Source: Acinetobacter calcoaceticus (GTDB lineage: Bacteria > Pseudomonadota > Gammaproteobacteria > Pseudomonadales > Moraxellaceae). Taken from it: a stretch of 64,000 bases of DNA. Positions within the stretch are counted from its first letter, which is position 1; every line of letters starts with the position of its first letter. Position numbers and translations under genes: made by a program. Positions 19,444 to 32,804 of the stretch are shown here, piece by piece. Location of the stretch: positions 3,224,001 to 3,288,000 of the forward strand of contig NZ_LS999521.1 of NCBI RefSeq assembly GCF_900520355.1. The letters are read 5' to 3'. Under the pieces are notes generated by a model. It had not been told where the DNA came from and made no database searches. It saw only the letters and a list, made by a program, of their open reading frames with translations.

Positions 19444-19558
19444 GCTGGCGATGACTTACTCTCACATGGGAAACCCCACACTACCATCAGCGCTAAGAGG
19501 TTTCACTTCTGAGTTCGGGAAGGGATCAGGTGGTTCACTCTTGCTATGGTCGCCAGCA
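19444..19558 (-). rRNA. rrf: 5S ribosomal RNA
   Basis: About 115 nt, with closing arms GCTGGCGA / TCGCCAGC and internal segments CGAACTCAGAAGTGAAAC and CCCATGTGAGAGTA that are standard for 5S. It lies 180 nt after 23S at the end of the operon. Ends are placed from the closing helix and may be off by one or two bases. Confidence 0.96.
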
Positions 19559-19721
19559 CAACTGGTATGGATACTTGCATTGGTCTTATTGGTTGCCGAT
19601 GCGTTTTCCAAATCTTTACAGATGGGCTGATTGAGTCTTACTTTAATTTTGTTCATTTTAGCTAAACATATAACTAAATCAAGTTGCTTTGCATATTAAT
19701 GAATCGATTGATGCCATATAT

Positions 19722-22656
<2,935 letters not shown>

Positions 22657-23004
22657 TTACCTACAAGGAGTAATAAGACATGATCAATGATTCCTCATCA
22701 ATCTCTTACAGTTTGAAGTACTGTGTATTTAAACACTGTACAGCTTCAATCTAATTCATATACCAAAACGCTTGATTCAGTTAATTTGCTAGTTCTCAAT
22801 GAATTCCAAGATTAGAATTACTTCTTCTCTTTTCATTATTGAGTGAACAATTTATTTCAGACTCAATTTTGCCAATCTGTTAATGAATAAACATGCCTTC
22901 GTCAGGTCATGCTTAATACCGTGATACTTAAATCACAGAAGTTAATAAACCAAGATCTAAATCTTTATTTACTAATTTCTGTAATCCGAACTTCTCTTAA
23001 GTTC

Positions 23005-23080
23005 TGGTGGAGACTAGGAGAGTCGAACTCCTGACCTCCTGCGTGCAAAGCAGGCGCTCTACCAACTAAGCTAAGTCCCC
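23005..23080 (-). tRNA. alaT: tRNA-Ala (anticodon TGC)
   Basis: A 76-nt cloverleaf starting GGGGACTTAGCTTAGTTGG, anticodon loop TTTGCAC giving TGC, T-arm GTTCGACTC and encoded CCA end. It lies in the 16S-23S spacer after tRNA-Ile. Between it and 23S, about 370 nt of AT-rich spacer contain no gene that I can see. Confidence 0.97.
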
Positions 23081-23136
23081 AGCTTACATCATCAGTTATG
23101 TATCTTTCTGTCTATAACCTTAATCAGTCAAAGTCA

Positions 23137-23213
<77 letters not shown>

Positions 23214-23225
23214 TCAGATACATCT

Positions 23226-24971
<1,746 letters not shown>

Positions 24972-25022
24972 AATCTCTTAATGATCTTCTTACTGGTTCG
25001 TCACCAGCAAGCTAGGTCGGCT

Positions 25023-25050
25023 ATATTACTCTTAATCTCTTAAAAGTCAA
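25023..25050 (-). promoter_or_regulatory. rRNA operon promoter P2
   Basis: On the minus strand TTGACT (25050-25045), 16-nt spacer, TAATAT (25028-25023). Start of transcription would be about 205 nt before 16S. Strong match to sigma-70 consensus. Confidence 0.75.
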
Positions 25051-25185
25051 CAGGTAATTTCGATATTTTTAAAACTTATTTCCAAAACCAACTTCTCATC
25101 AAATCTATCACTTAAAGCAATCTACTCAATTCCAAGTAACTGTTTTTCAACAAGTTTCTATCTGCATCACCGCCGATGGATGTGC

Positions 25186-25213
25186 ATTATAGACCATTAA
25201 ATCTCATTGGCAA
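25186..25213 (-). promoter_or_regulatory. rRNA operon promoter P1
   Basis: On the minus strand TTGCCA (25213-25208), 16-nt spacer typical of rRNA promoters, perfect TATAAT (25191-25186), then a mixed discriminator. It lies 160 bp upstream of P2. The remaining sequence up to 25295 is AT-rich and could serve as an UP element. Confidence 0.75.
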
Positions 25214-25295
25214 CCCCTTTTTTAAATTAATCATATCGCATGGCTGTTTTTTAACCTTTTTAGCATATTATCTATATTATTTGATCAATTTTACA

Positions 25296-25324
25296 TTGAT
25301 AATAGGTTATCAATTTTGTATTAA
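25296..25324 (+). promoter_or_regulatory. Candidate mlaA promoter with inverted repeat over -35
   Basis: TTGATA (25296-25301), 17-nt spacer, TATTAA (25319-25324). The -35 is part of the perfect inverted repeat TTGATAA-TAGG-TTATCAA (25296-25313), an operator-like element. Confidence 0.45.
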
Positions 25325-25383
25325 AACATATCTCCACCCAACTGCACATTAAGTATTAGCCTAGCTGGTGGTTAAGGAATTAT

Positions 25384-26262
25384 ATGAATTATTCTAATTT
25401 AATTTTATTAAGCGTGTTATCTGTAGGTGTTTGCACCTCTATATATGCTCAAGAAAGCACTATAAGTGAATCTCCTACTGCTAACTCATCAGCAGAAGTT
25501 GGATCTCATCATCTTCGATCACAAATTATTAATGATTTAAAAAACATTAAGGTTAAAGATTTAAGAATAAATGCAAATGCAGCACAACCAGATCCTGTAA
25601 AAGATCCTTTGCAGTCATTGAACCGTCCAATTTATTCTTTTAATGACATGTTGGACCGAAACTTTTTGCGTCCTGTTGCAGTTCAATATAAAGAAAAAAC
25701 ACCAGAAGACGTACGCGGTTCTTATCGCCAGTTCCGTAAAAACCTAGGAGAACCATGGAATGCTGTTAACCAGCTTATTCAAGGCCGTCCAGCTCGTGCA
25801 GCAAAAACTTTAGGTCGATTTACAATTAATACCTTAACTACTCTTGGTTTGGCAGACCCAGCCAGCCGCTTAGGTTTACCAACTGAGGAAGAGAATTTTG
25901 GTGTAACTCTTGGTTACTATGGTGTGCCTTCTGGTCCATTCCTTATGCTGCCATTTTTTGGGCCAAGTACTTTACGTGATGGTTTTGGTTTGGCAGTAGA
26001 TGCTCAAGCTCGTCCACAAAAATATGTTATGGATGATCAGGAGGGTATTTATTGGTCAAGCAATCTGTTACAAGCTGTTGATACCCGTGCTCAATATCTG
26101 GACTTGGATCAGACTTTACAGGGTGATCAATACGCTATGATTCGAGATTTATACCTCCAGCGTAAAGCATTCCAGATTGCAGAAAAAAAGGGCGACTCAG
26201 CTGATGTGTCTTTCATTGATGATGATTCACAAGATGCACCAGATGAGAATCAAAACCCTTAA
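25384..26262 (+). CDS. mlaA: MlaA (VacJ) outer-membrane lipid-asymmetry protein
   Basis: The 292-residue product has DPLQSLNRPIYSFNDMLDRNFLRPVA, LGEPWNAVNQLIQG and YYGVPSGPFLMLPFFGPSTLRD, signatures of MlaA/VacJ, which forms the ring-shaped outer-membrane channel that removes misplaced phospholipids to MlaC. An N-terminal signal peptide is present, but its cysteine (VGVC) has Val rather than Gly/Ala/Ser before it, so it is not a canonical lipobox; cleavage after IYA by signal peptidase I is possible. About 50 residues of a polar linker precede the domain. It starts after AAGGAATT and diverges from the rRNA operon. Other mla genes are not in the window. Confidence 0.92.
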   Translation: MNYSNLILLSVLSVGVCTSIYAQESTISESPTANSSAEVGSHHLRSQIINDLKNIKVKDLRINANAAQPDPVKDPLQSLNRPIYSFNDMLDRNFLRPVAVQYKEKTPEDVRGSYRQFRKNLGEPWNAVNQLIQGRPARAAKTLGRFTINTLTTLGLADPASRLGLPTEEENFGVTLGYYGVPSGPFLMLPFFGPSTLRDGFGLAVDAQARPQKYVMDDQEGIYWSSNLLQAVDTRAQYLDLDQTLQGDQYAMIRDLYLQRKAFQIAEKKGDSADVSFIDDDSQDAPDENQNP

Positions 26263-26271
26263 GATGAAATA

Positions 26272-26307
26272 AAGGTATTGCTTGGATTGAGAGTTCGGCA
26301 ATACCTT
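26272..26307 (+). terminator. Hairpin after mlaA
   Basis: A perfect 10-bp stem AAGGTATTGC / GCAATACCTT with a 16-nt loop lies 10 nt past the mlaA stop. The tail is only GATTTTGG, so it may be a weak terminator or a stabilising 3' end. Confidence 0.5.
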
Positions 26308-26371
26308 GATTTTGGTCATACATACTCTATGATGAATAAAGTGATCATATAAAAGGACTACCATATCTTCT

Positions 26372-27340
26372 ATGTATTTTATTAAACCGACACGCTCTAT
26401 CCCTTATTTAGAGCAAGCTTTGGATAAACTGCCGGGCTTACAAGTCATTAACATAGATGATTTAGATTTATATGATCCAACCATCATTGCAATTGCAGAT
26501 GTACAGGATTTCCTGACTTATAAGTGGAATTTACCCACAGTGGTCATTGCTTTTGAGCACGAAGGTACCGCTTTAGCTCATGCATGGGAAGCAGGAGCTC
26601 TTGCAGGTTGGGTATGGAATCAGCTACCTAGCGATTTAAATAAAGCACTCTCAAGAATTGATGCTCAATATAAGCGCAATCAAGATAGTCGTGATTTACC
26701 TTCAGCTGCTGAACTACAAAAACGATTATTACCCAATCCAATTGATTTATTAAATTATGAAGTCGAAACTTTCTTTCAGCCTTCGGCATATCTTTCTGGA
26801 GATTGGTACGACTATTGGAAATTAAATGATAAAGAGGTTTTATTTTATCTTGCCGATGTTTCAGGCCATGGCGTAACCAGTAGTTTGTTAACATCATGGA
26901 TGGCAGCTTTCCATGGTCGGTCAAAAACACCAAGACAATTAATTAAAAAATTAAACGGAATGTTGGTTCAAGAAAATATTGAAAAGCATATTACGATTGT
27001 GGTGGGTATTTTAAACCTTGAAACGCATACTCTTCGCTGGTCAAGTGCTGGGCACTATCCCCCTCCTATCATTTTTGAGCCTAATCAAGCGCCTAAAATT
27101 CTAACAACGAGCAGTTTCCCATTAGGTTTAACTGACGAACTCGAAGTTGAAGAGCACATTTGTACATTAAATCGCCATGCGCGCTTCATTGTTTGCTCAG
27201 ATGGAGCCCTTGAACCCTTTGATGGTGGTTTGAATGATCAGTTCCAACAATTGGTCCATCATTTGCAAAATCAATCATTTCAAGCACCCGATCATGTGGC
27301 CGATGATATTGCCATCTTTAGTCTTTGTCGAATGAATTAA
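26372..27340 (+). CDS. gigA: SpoIIE/RsbU-type PP2C serine phosphatase, GigA-like
   Basis: The 322-residue product has about 110 N-terminal residues resembling a degenerate receiver domain. A PPM/SpoIIE phosphatase domain follows with metal-binding motifs GDWYDYW, LADVSGHGVTSSLL, SAGHYPP, CSDGALEP and DDIAIF, all acidic ligands present. The next gene encodes a STAS antagonist, its likely substrate. The pair matches GigA-GigB of A. baumannii, reported to control stress and antibiotic tolerance through the nitrogen PTS. The ribosome site AAAGGA is rather far (about 14 nt) from the ATG. Confidence 0.87.
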   Translation: MYFIKPTRSIPYLEQALDKLPGLQVINIDDLDLYDPTIIAIADVQDFLTYKWNLPTVVIAFEHEGTALAHAWEAGALAGWVWNQLPSDLNKALSRIDAQYKRNQDSRDLPSAAELQKRLLPNPIDLLNYEVETFFQPSAYLSGDWYDYWKLNDKEVLFYLADVSGHGVTSSLLTSWMAAFHGRSKTPRQLIKKLNGMLVQENIEKHITIVVGILNLETHTLRWSSAGHYPPPIIFEPNQAPKILTTSSFPLGLTDELEVEEHICTLNRHARFIVCSDGALEPFDGGLNDQFQQLVHHLQNQSFQAPDHVADDIAIFSLCRMN

Positions 27341-27442
27341 TTTACGAATCAATTATTTACATAATATACGACCTAAGGACTCTTGAGTCTGAGATAGCAC
27401 TATGTGATAATTTTTCTATCCTTCTCTGAAAATGGCATTTAT

Positions 27443-27964
27443 ATGTCAACAGGTCATGTTGAATATGCAAGTTTAAATGGAACGCATATTTTCAAACTTA
27501 TTGGTGAAGTGCGAGCCCATTCTTGTATAAGTCTAGACAAACTTTTAAACAGAATTGAACAGCAAGAGAATGTTGTTGGTGCAATCGTTGATTTAACCCA
27601 AACAACATTTATTGATAGTACTGTATTAGGCATCCTAGCCAAACTAGGTTTAAAGCTGAAACAGGCTCATCATATTCAAGCTGTGATGCTATCTACCAAT
27701 CCAGATATCACAACCTTAGCCAACAGTATGGGGCTAGGGCAGGTTTTTGTCATTTTGAATTATTGTGGTGATCCTAATGTTTGCACGTTAACGTTAACAG
27801 ATGAACAAATCACTCATAATGCAATGCTAAAAACTGTTCTCGATGCACATAAGACATTGATGAAACTCAATGCAAACAATCAGAATATGTTTGAACCACT
27901 TGTGAAGCAGTTACAGAAAGAACAAGATACGCTTGAACAGGTATCGGACAAGCAAAATGCCTGA
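27443..27964 (+). CDS. gigB: STAS-domain anti-sigma-factor antagonist, GigB-like
   Basis: The product of about 173 residues has a STAS domain with phosphorylatable Ser59 in LTQTTFIDSTVLGIL. A C-terminal extension (about 60 residues, helical, Gln/Lys-rich) is not part of the STAS fold. It follows gigA by 100 nt and should be dephosphorylated by it. GigB of A. baumannii is reported to act with NPr, whose gene is at 62.2 kb here. The ATG at 27443 starts the conserved part; a GTG at 27404 would add 13 residues with no better signal. Confidence 0.85.
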   Translation: MSTGHVEYASLNGTHIFKLIGEVRAHSCISLDKLLNRIEQQENVVGAIVDLTQTTFIDSTVLGILAKLGLKLKQAHHIQAVMLSTNPDITTLANSMGLGQVFVILNYCGDPNVCTLTLTDEQITHNAMLKTVLDAHKTLMKLNANNQNMFEPLVKQLQKEQDTLEQVSDKQNA

Positions 27965-27990
27965 CTTCCACCATTAAGCCGGATTAGAAT

Positions 27991-28815
27991 ATGACCCTCG
28001 TTTCTGTTGCTCAAATGAACTCCCAAGATGATATTGAGAATAACTTTCAAATCATTGAGTCTTTGATTCAACAGAGCAAGGCGCAAAATGCCAGTTTGAT
28101 TGTTTTCCCCGAAAACTTTGTATGTTTTGCTGCTGGAAAACAACGTGAAACTGCTGAGCAATTCGAATCTATTCAACAAAGGCTTGAGAAACTAGCACAT
28201 CAATATCAAATCTGGATTGTGGCCGGTACCTTACCTTGTCCATTCCGTCCAGATGGATCTACGATTCAAGATGGTCGCGTCAGAACCGTTAGCCTCTGTA
28301 TTAGCCCTGAGCGTACAGAAGCACGTTATGACAAGATTCATTTATTTGATGTACAAGTTGGTGATGCGGTCGGTGGTTATCAAGAGTCTCGTTTCTTTGA
28401 ACCAGGAACAGACGTCGTAGTCACATCTACTCCTTTTGGCAATATTGGCTTAATGGTATGTTATGACTTACGTTTTCCAGAGCTTGCTCTAACGCTAAGA
28501 CAACAAGGCGCTCATATTCTTACTGCTCCTGCTGCATTTACCTACACAACAGGACAAATGCACTGGCAACTTTTGCTACAGGCTCGAGCGATGGATAGCC
28601 AATGTTATGTTTTAGGTGCAGCACAACAGGGCTGGCATGGTGAAAAACGACAAACCTGGGGACACTCTGGGGCAACAGATAATCGTGGTCAAATTTTAAG
28701 TATGATTGAAAATGAAGGGAATGGTTTAATCACTGTGCCCTTTGATTTAACAGCACAAGATCTCGTCCGCTCTTCAATGCCTCTAATGACACACCGTAAA
28801 TTAATTCACTATTAA
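27991..28815 (+). CDS. Nitrilase-superfamily amidase (deaminated-glutathione amidase-like)
   Basis: The 274-residue carbon-nitrogen hydrolase has the catalytic triad: Glu in VFPENFVCF, Lys in ARYDKIHLFD and Cys in GLMVCYDLRFPEL. This matches the Nit1/YbeM branch, which clears deaminated glutathione, rather than nitrile hydrolases or beta-ureidopropionase. It is 26 nt after gigB and could be co-transcribed, though no functional link is obvious. Confidence 0.88.
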   Translation: MTLVSVAQMNSQDDIENNFQIIESLIQQSKAQNASLIVFPENFVCFAAGKQRETAEQFESIQQRLEKLAHQYQIWIVAGTLPCPFRPDGSTIQDGRVRTVSLCISPERTEARYDKIHLFDVQVGDAVGGYQESRFFEPGTDVVVTSTPFGNIGLMVCYDLRFPELALTLRQQGAHILTAPAAFTYTTGQMHWQLLLQARAMDSQCYVLGAAQQGWHGEKRQTWGHSGATDNRGQILSMIENEGNGLITVPFDLTAQDLVRSSMPLMTHRKLIHY

Positions 28816-28829
28816 AAGTTTAATTATTC

Positions 28830-29204
28830 ATGTGGAAATACTTATTTAGCTTTTTTTGCTTGGGGGCAAATATTCATTGTTATGCAGAGTTTGGTACAAC
28901 GAATCATTTCGTTTCACCACCCGCACAGCTCAAATCAGATATTCTTCCCTCTACTCCTAAAGATATTCCTTTGCCTGCATTTGGCCAAAGAATAATTGGA
29001 TGGGGAACGGGCGCAGAAGGTGCAAGACAACGTTTAGAAAACATTCAGCCAGCAGATGTTTCTATGATTAAAAAACAAGGAACAACGCTTGAGATGATCA
29101 CTGCTTGGCAAGATTTTTATGAACAAGAGCAACAACGTAGTGTAAATAATCCTACTGCTAAATATCGTGCACGTTTGATGAAAAAAATTGCAGACCTATG
29201 GTAG
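28830..29204 (+). CDS. Small exported protein of unknown function
   Basis: The 124-residue product has a signal peptide (cut about after HCYA) and a mature part with FGQRIIGWGTGAEGARQRLENI and a helical, Arg/Lys-rich C-terminus (AKYRARLMKKIADLW). It looks like the group sometimes listed as DUF4951; I do not recognise a function. It starts 14 nt after the amidase gene and ends before a clear terminator, so it is probably the last gene of the gigA-gigB-amidase unit. Confidence 0.7.
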   Translation: MWKYLFSFFCLGANIHCYAEFGTTNHFVSPPAQLKSDILPSTPKDIPLPAFGQRIIGWGTGAEGARQRLENIQPADVSMIKKQGTTLEMITAWQDFYEQEQQRSVNNPTAKYRARLMKKIADLW

Positions 29205-29234
29205 GCACTTTTATCTAAAATATTTTTATCTTAT

Positions 29235-29264
29235 GGAATAATTGATTCAATTATTCCATTTTTT
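29235..29264 (+). terminator. Terminator after the small exported protein gene
   Basis: Stem GGAATAATTG-ATT-CAATTATTCC followed by ATTTTTTA. It isolates this gene from ohrR. Confidence 0.8.
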
Positions 29265-29308
29265 ATGCTCCTTAATTTATTTTATTCATAACCTATTCTT
29301 ATGAACAT

Positions 29309-29337
29309 TTAAGAAACTGAATAGAACACGATATACT
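29309..29337 (+). promoter_or_regulatory. Candidate ohrR promoter and operator
   Basis: TTAAGA (29309-29314), 17 nt, TATACT (29332-29337). The motif ACGATATA at 29328-29335 overlaps the -10 and recurs at the ohr promoter, so it may be part of an OhrR-binding site. Confidence 0.5.
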
Positions 29338-29369
29338 ACAAAAGCAATATTAGTTTCTTTGAGGAAGAT

Positions 29370-29807
29370 ATGGACCAAGACTGTCAAAACTTAAAGCTTG
29401 AGAATCAACTATGTTTCCTCGTCTATTCAACAAATTTAGCCCTTAATCAGCTCTACCGAAAACTTCTAACGCCTCTGGGTATTACTTATCCTCAATATTT
29501 GGTGATGTTAGTTTTATGGGAGCAGGATGAAGTGACTGTTTCAGAAATTGGTGCCAAGCTTTTTTTAGAATCATCAACTCTCACCCCTATTCTGAAAAAA
29601 TTAGAAGCCCTACATTTTCTTCACCGCACTCGCTCAATGAAAGATGAACGCCAAGTTATTATTACGCTAAGCGATGAAGGAAAAAAATTAAAAGATCGAG
29701 CAATGAATATTCCAGCCGAAGTATTAGACGCAAGTTCATGTGATATGACAACACTACTGGGCCTAAAAGATCAACTTACTAAACTCCGTACAAACCTAGT
29801 CAAATAA
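29370..29807 (+). CDS. ohrR: MarR-family organic-peroxide sensor OhrR
   Basis: The 145-residue winged-helix regulator carries Cys15 in [11 protein letters not shown], the sensing cysteine position of OhrR, followed by tyrosines in the hydroperoxide pocket (LYRKL, YPQYLVM). The wing [10 protein letters not shown] is typical. It represses ohr until an organic hydroperoxide oxidises Cys15. The next gene is ohr, 88 nt on, and its ATG follows GAGGAAG. Confidence 0.93.
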   Translation: MDQDCQNLKLENQLCFLVYSTNLALNQLYRKLLTPLGITYPQYLVMLVLWEQDEVTVSEIGAKLFLESSTLTPILKKLEALHFLHRTRSMKDERQVIITLSDEGKKLKDRAMNIPAEVLDASSCDMTTLLGLKDQLTKLRTNLVK

Positions 29808-29832
29808 ACAGCAATTTTTTCAAAAAATATAC

Positions 29833-29863
29833 TTGTCAAAATAATTAAGTCGTGTACGATATA
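29833..29863 (+). promoter_or_regulatory. Candidate ohr promoter and operator
   Basis: TTGTCA (29833-29838), 16 nt, TACGAT (29855-29860). The ACGATATA motif shared with the ohrR promoter covers 29856-29863. Confidence 0.5.
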
Positions 29864-29895
29864 TTTGTATTCAATTTATTTTAGGAATAAAAACG

Positions 29896-30327
29896 ATGTC
29901 ATTAGAAAAAGTTGTTTATCGTGCAAAAGCTAAAGCAACCGGTGGTCGTGATGGCCGTGCAACCTCATCAGACGGTGTTTTAGATGTACAACTTGGTGTC
30001 CCTAAAGAAATGGGTGGCGCTGGCGGAGCTGTAACAAATCCTGAGCAATTATTTGCAGCGGGTTATTCAGCATGCTTTTTAGGAGCTTTAAAATTTGTTG
30101 CAAACCGCGATAAATTTAATATTAGCAAAGATGCTTATGTAGAAGGCGAAGTAGGTATTGGTCCAATTCCTACAGGTTTCAGTATTGAAGTGACTTTAAA
30201 TGTGTACTTGGTTGGCATGGATCGTGAAGAAGCTGAAAAATTAGTTGCAGCAGCTCATATTGTTTGCCCGTATTCAAATGCAACTCGCGATAATATTGAT
30301 GTGAACTTTAATATTGTGACCGAGTAA
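29896..30327 (+). CDS. ohr: Organic hydroperoxide reductase Ohr
   Basis: The 143-residue OsmC-family peroxidase has its two catalytic cysteines, Cys60 in [10 protein letters not shown] and Cys124 in [11 protein letters not shown], together with the early arginine in [12 protein letters not shown]. It reduces organic and fatty-acid hydroperoxides using lipoylated proteins. It is adjacent to its sensor ohrR. Confidence 0.97.
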   Translation: MSLEKVVYRAKAKATGGRDGRATSSDGVLDVQLGVPKEMGGAGGAVTNPEQLFAAGYSACFLGALKFVANRDKFNISKDAYVEGEVGIGPIPTGFSIEVTLNVYLVGMDREEAEKLVAAAHIVCPYSNATRDNIDVNFNIVTE

Positions 30328-30340
30328 TTTTTTAAGTTTT

Positions 30341-30372
30341 AAAAAATGCCCGAATCTTATCGGGCATTTTTA
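30341..30372. terminator. Bidirectional terminator between ohr and gspE
   Basis: Stem ATGCCCGA-ATCT-TATCGGGCAT with A run before and T run after. It serves convergent ohr and gspE. Confidence 0.88.
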
Positions 30373-30386
30373 TTGCTCATTACAAA

Positions 30387-31880
30387 TTAGACTTCACTTG
30401 CTTCATTGGTTACTCGAAGCACTTCTTCGAGTGTAGTTTTACCTGTAAGTACTTTGCGTAAACCATCATCACGGATAGAACCAGAGTACTGACGAGCATG
30501 ATTTTCTAATTCATATTCAGCCGCATTTCCATGAATCAGACGGCGCATAGGCTCATCAACAGGCACGATTTCATAAATAGCCGTACGCCCATTGAAACCT
30601 AAGTGAGAACAGTGATCACACCCTTGAGCCTGTGGTAACTTCAACAAAGATTCACTATGAATATGCTGGAATACCTGTCTTTCGAAAGTATCCGCTTCAC
30701 GCCATGTCATACAATGTTGACATAAAGTTCGAACCAAACGTTGAGCAACAACCCCAATTAAGGAGCTCGATAGTAAAAATGGTTCAATCCCCATATCTTT
30801 AAGTCGGGTGACCGCGCCAATAGCTGTATTGGTGTGCAGTGTAGATAAAACCAAATGACCCGTTAACGATGCTTGTACTGCAATTTCAGCAGTTTCCAGA
30901 TCACGAATTTCACCCACCATGACTACATCCGGATCTTGACGCAACATTGCCTTTAAAGCACGAGCAAAAGTCATATCCACTTTAGTATTGACTTGTGTCT
31001 GCCCAATACCTTCAAGTTGATATTCAATCGGGTCTTCGGCTGTCAAAATGTTACGCGTATTGTCATTTAGATCAGATAAGGCTGCATACAAAGTGGTCGT
31101 TTTCCCCGAGCCTGTAGGACCTGTTACTAAAATAATGCCATGGGGACGATGCACGAGTTGGGTTAAACGCTCATAATCATTTGCCATCAGACCCAAATGG
31201 ATCATATTAAGACGACCAGCTTGTTTATCAAGCAAACGCATTACAACCCTTTCACCATGTGACGATGGTAAAGTCGAAACACGGACATCCACTTCACGTC
31301 CAGCAAGACGTAAAGAAATACGACCATCTTGCGGTACACGCTTTTCTGCAATATCGAGTTTTGCCATGACTTTAATACGTGAAACCAGTAAAGGCGCCAA
31401 CTCACGGCGTGGCTGTACAATTTCACGTAATTGACCATCTACACGTAATCGTACAGATAATTTCTTTTCAAAAGCCTCGATATGAATATCTGACGCGCCA
31501 ACTCGAATTGCTTCAGAAAGAAGTGCATTAATAAGACGGACAATAGGCGCATCATCTTCTTGGTCCATCAAATCTTCTGTTTCTGGCACCTGATCGGCCA
31601 AGCTTAATAAATCAGGATGATCTTCTAAACCTGCTGCAACTTCTTGCGATTCCCCTGTATCTCGCGCATAACTTGTACTAAGCAGTGCATTAAATTCTTG
31701 TTCAGTGCATAACTGATAGTGGGCTGGTTTTCCTAAAATTCGTCTTGCTTCCTGCAATGCAATTTTTTCAGTATTTTGACGTCTAATAATAAATACTTGA
31801 TCACCGTCATAACGAAATAAAACACCATGACGCTTGGCAAAACTATATGGAACTTGTATTTGTTTCAATATTTGCATCAC
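30387..31880 (-). CDS. gspE: Type II secretion ATPase GspE
   Basis: The 497-residue secretion ATPase has an N1/N2 domain, the Walker A motif at residues 254-261 (GPTGSGKT), the Asp box, Walker B (DPDVVMVGEIRDLETAEIA) and a His box (LSTLHTNTAIGAVTR). A tetracysteine zinc module follows (CQHC and CDHC). It drives pseudopilus assembly. N-terminal length and sequence fit GspE/XcpR better than PilB. No other gsp gene adjoins it, consistent with the scattered T2SS genes of Acinetobacter. Confidence 0.93.
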   Translation of the reverse strand: MMQILKQIQVPYSFAKRHGVLFRYDGDQVFIIRRQNTEKIALQEARRILGKPAHYQLCTEQEFNALLSTSYARDTGESQEVAAGLEDHPDLLSLADQVPETEDLMDQEDDAPIVRLINALLSEAIRVGASDIHIEAFEKKLSVRLRVDGQLREIVQPRRELAPLLVSRIKVMAKLDIAEKRVPQDGRISLRLAGREVDVRVSTLPSSHGERVVMRLLDKQAGRLNMIHLGLMANDYERLTQLVHRPHGIILVTGPTGSGKTTTLYAALSDLNDNTRNILTAEDPIEYQLEGIGQTQVNTKVDMTFARALKAMLRQDPDVVMVGEIRDLETAEIAVQASLTGHLVLSTLHTNTAIGAVTRLKDMGIEPFLLSSSLIGVVAQRLVRTLCQHCMTWREADTFERQVFQHIHSESLLKLPQAQGCDHCSHLGFNGRTAIYEIVPVDEPMRRLIHGNAAEYELENHARQYSGSIRDDGLRKVLTGKTTLEEVLRVTNEASEV

Positions 31881-31973
31881 AATTTATAATGATGAGTAAG
31901 ATGATTTTGAGTGTACTCTAAGCAGATTACAGCGTGAAGTCTGTTTAACAACTCGGTAGAGGAATTTTACGTC

Positions 31974-32795
31974 TTGTTTGAAAATAATGAATATCAGCCT
32001 CGCCCCCAGAATTCCTTAAAATGGTGGGGAGAACAGCGCTTTGAAATTAATCAGTCTAAAGCATGGCAATTCGGTTCAATGCTTTTTCGTCTAACGCGCG
32101 GTATAAAAGAATGGCGTATCGAATATTATCGCCCATCTCTTCAAGACGATAATGAGCAAGATTGGCACCCAATCGCAGATCCGAATTTTGCCTTTCCGCA
32201 TACTGTTCAAGTAGAACGCTACATGTTTCGGAAAACTAATCCGGAATTTTTACTTATGCCACGACTGGCAGACCGTTCAGTAGTAATTAAACCCGTTGAT
32301 CCTATCTACATTCCAGCGGGACAACGTGGAACTCTCTATATTAGTACACCACTATGGATTGCTGGTTTGGTTGAAAGTCAGCATGAGCCTCTGTTTGAGA
32401 TTCCCCTAATTCAGCCCAAAGATACATGGTTTGGTCCAAATGCCCAGCAAGGTGAAATTTGCTATGCCACTTCAGTAGATGGACGTACCGATTTGAACCT
32501 GTTAACACCGCGTGCTTTTCGTGCTGTAACCCCAATTGATTTTCACAATACCAGTAATCATCAATTGCGTTTTGACCGCATGAATGTACCAGTTACCGCC
32601 CTGCCTCTTTTCTATAGTGAAAGTACGGGGCGTTTATGGACTTCTCAAATTAAAGTTTATTATGAAGGCTCTGATCGCCCCGCACGCATTCGTATTGAAA
32701 ACCGCACTCCACCACTTGCAGGTGAAGTGACCTATGTTCATCCGCCACGTTCACCTGGTGGTGCATTATTCAATATGTTTGATTCATTCTTTTAA
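31974..32795 (+). CDS. DUF432-like protein linked to mscS
   Basis: The 273-residue soluble protein has no signal peptide and no clear catalytic motif. It is rich in beta segments (IYIPAGQRGTLYISTPLWIAG, LNLLTPRAFRAVTPIDF) and resembles the DUF432 family. TTG at 31974 is the only sensible start, with AGAGGA 11 nt before it. It ends 9 nt before mscS, suggesting coupled translation and a joint role at the membrane. The function is unknown. Confidence 0.75.
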   Translation: MFENNEYQPRPQNSLKWWGEQRFEINQSKAWQFGSMLFRLTRGIKEWRIEYYRPSLQDDNEQDWHPIADPNFAFPHTVQVERYMFRKTNPEFLLMPRLADRSVVIKPVDPIYIPAGQRGTLYISTPLWIAGLVESQHEPLFEIPLIQPKDTWFGPNAQQGEICYATSVDGRTDLNLLTPRAFRAVTPIDFHNTSNHQLRFDRMNVPVTALPLFYSESTGRLWTSQIKVYYEGSDRPARIRIENRTPPLAGEVTYVHPPRSPGGALFNMFDSFF

Positions 32796-32804
32796 GAGGT
32801 TTAT

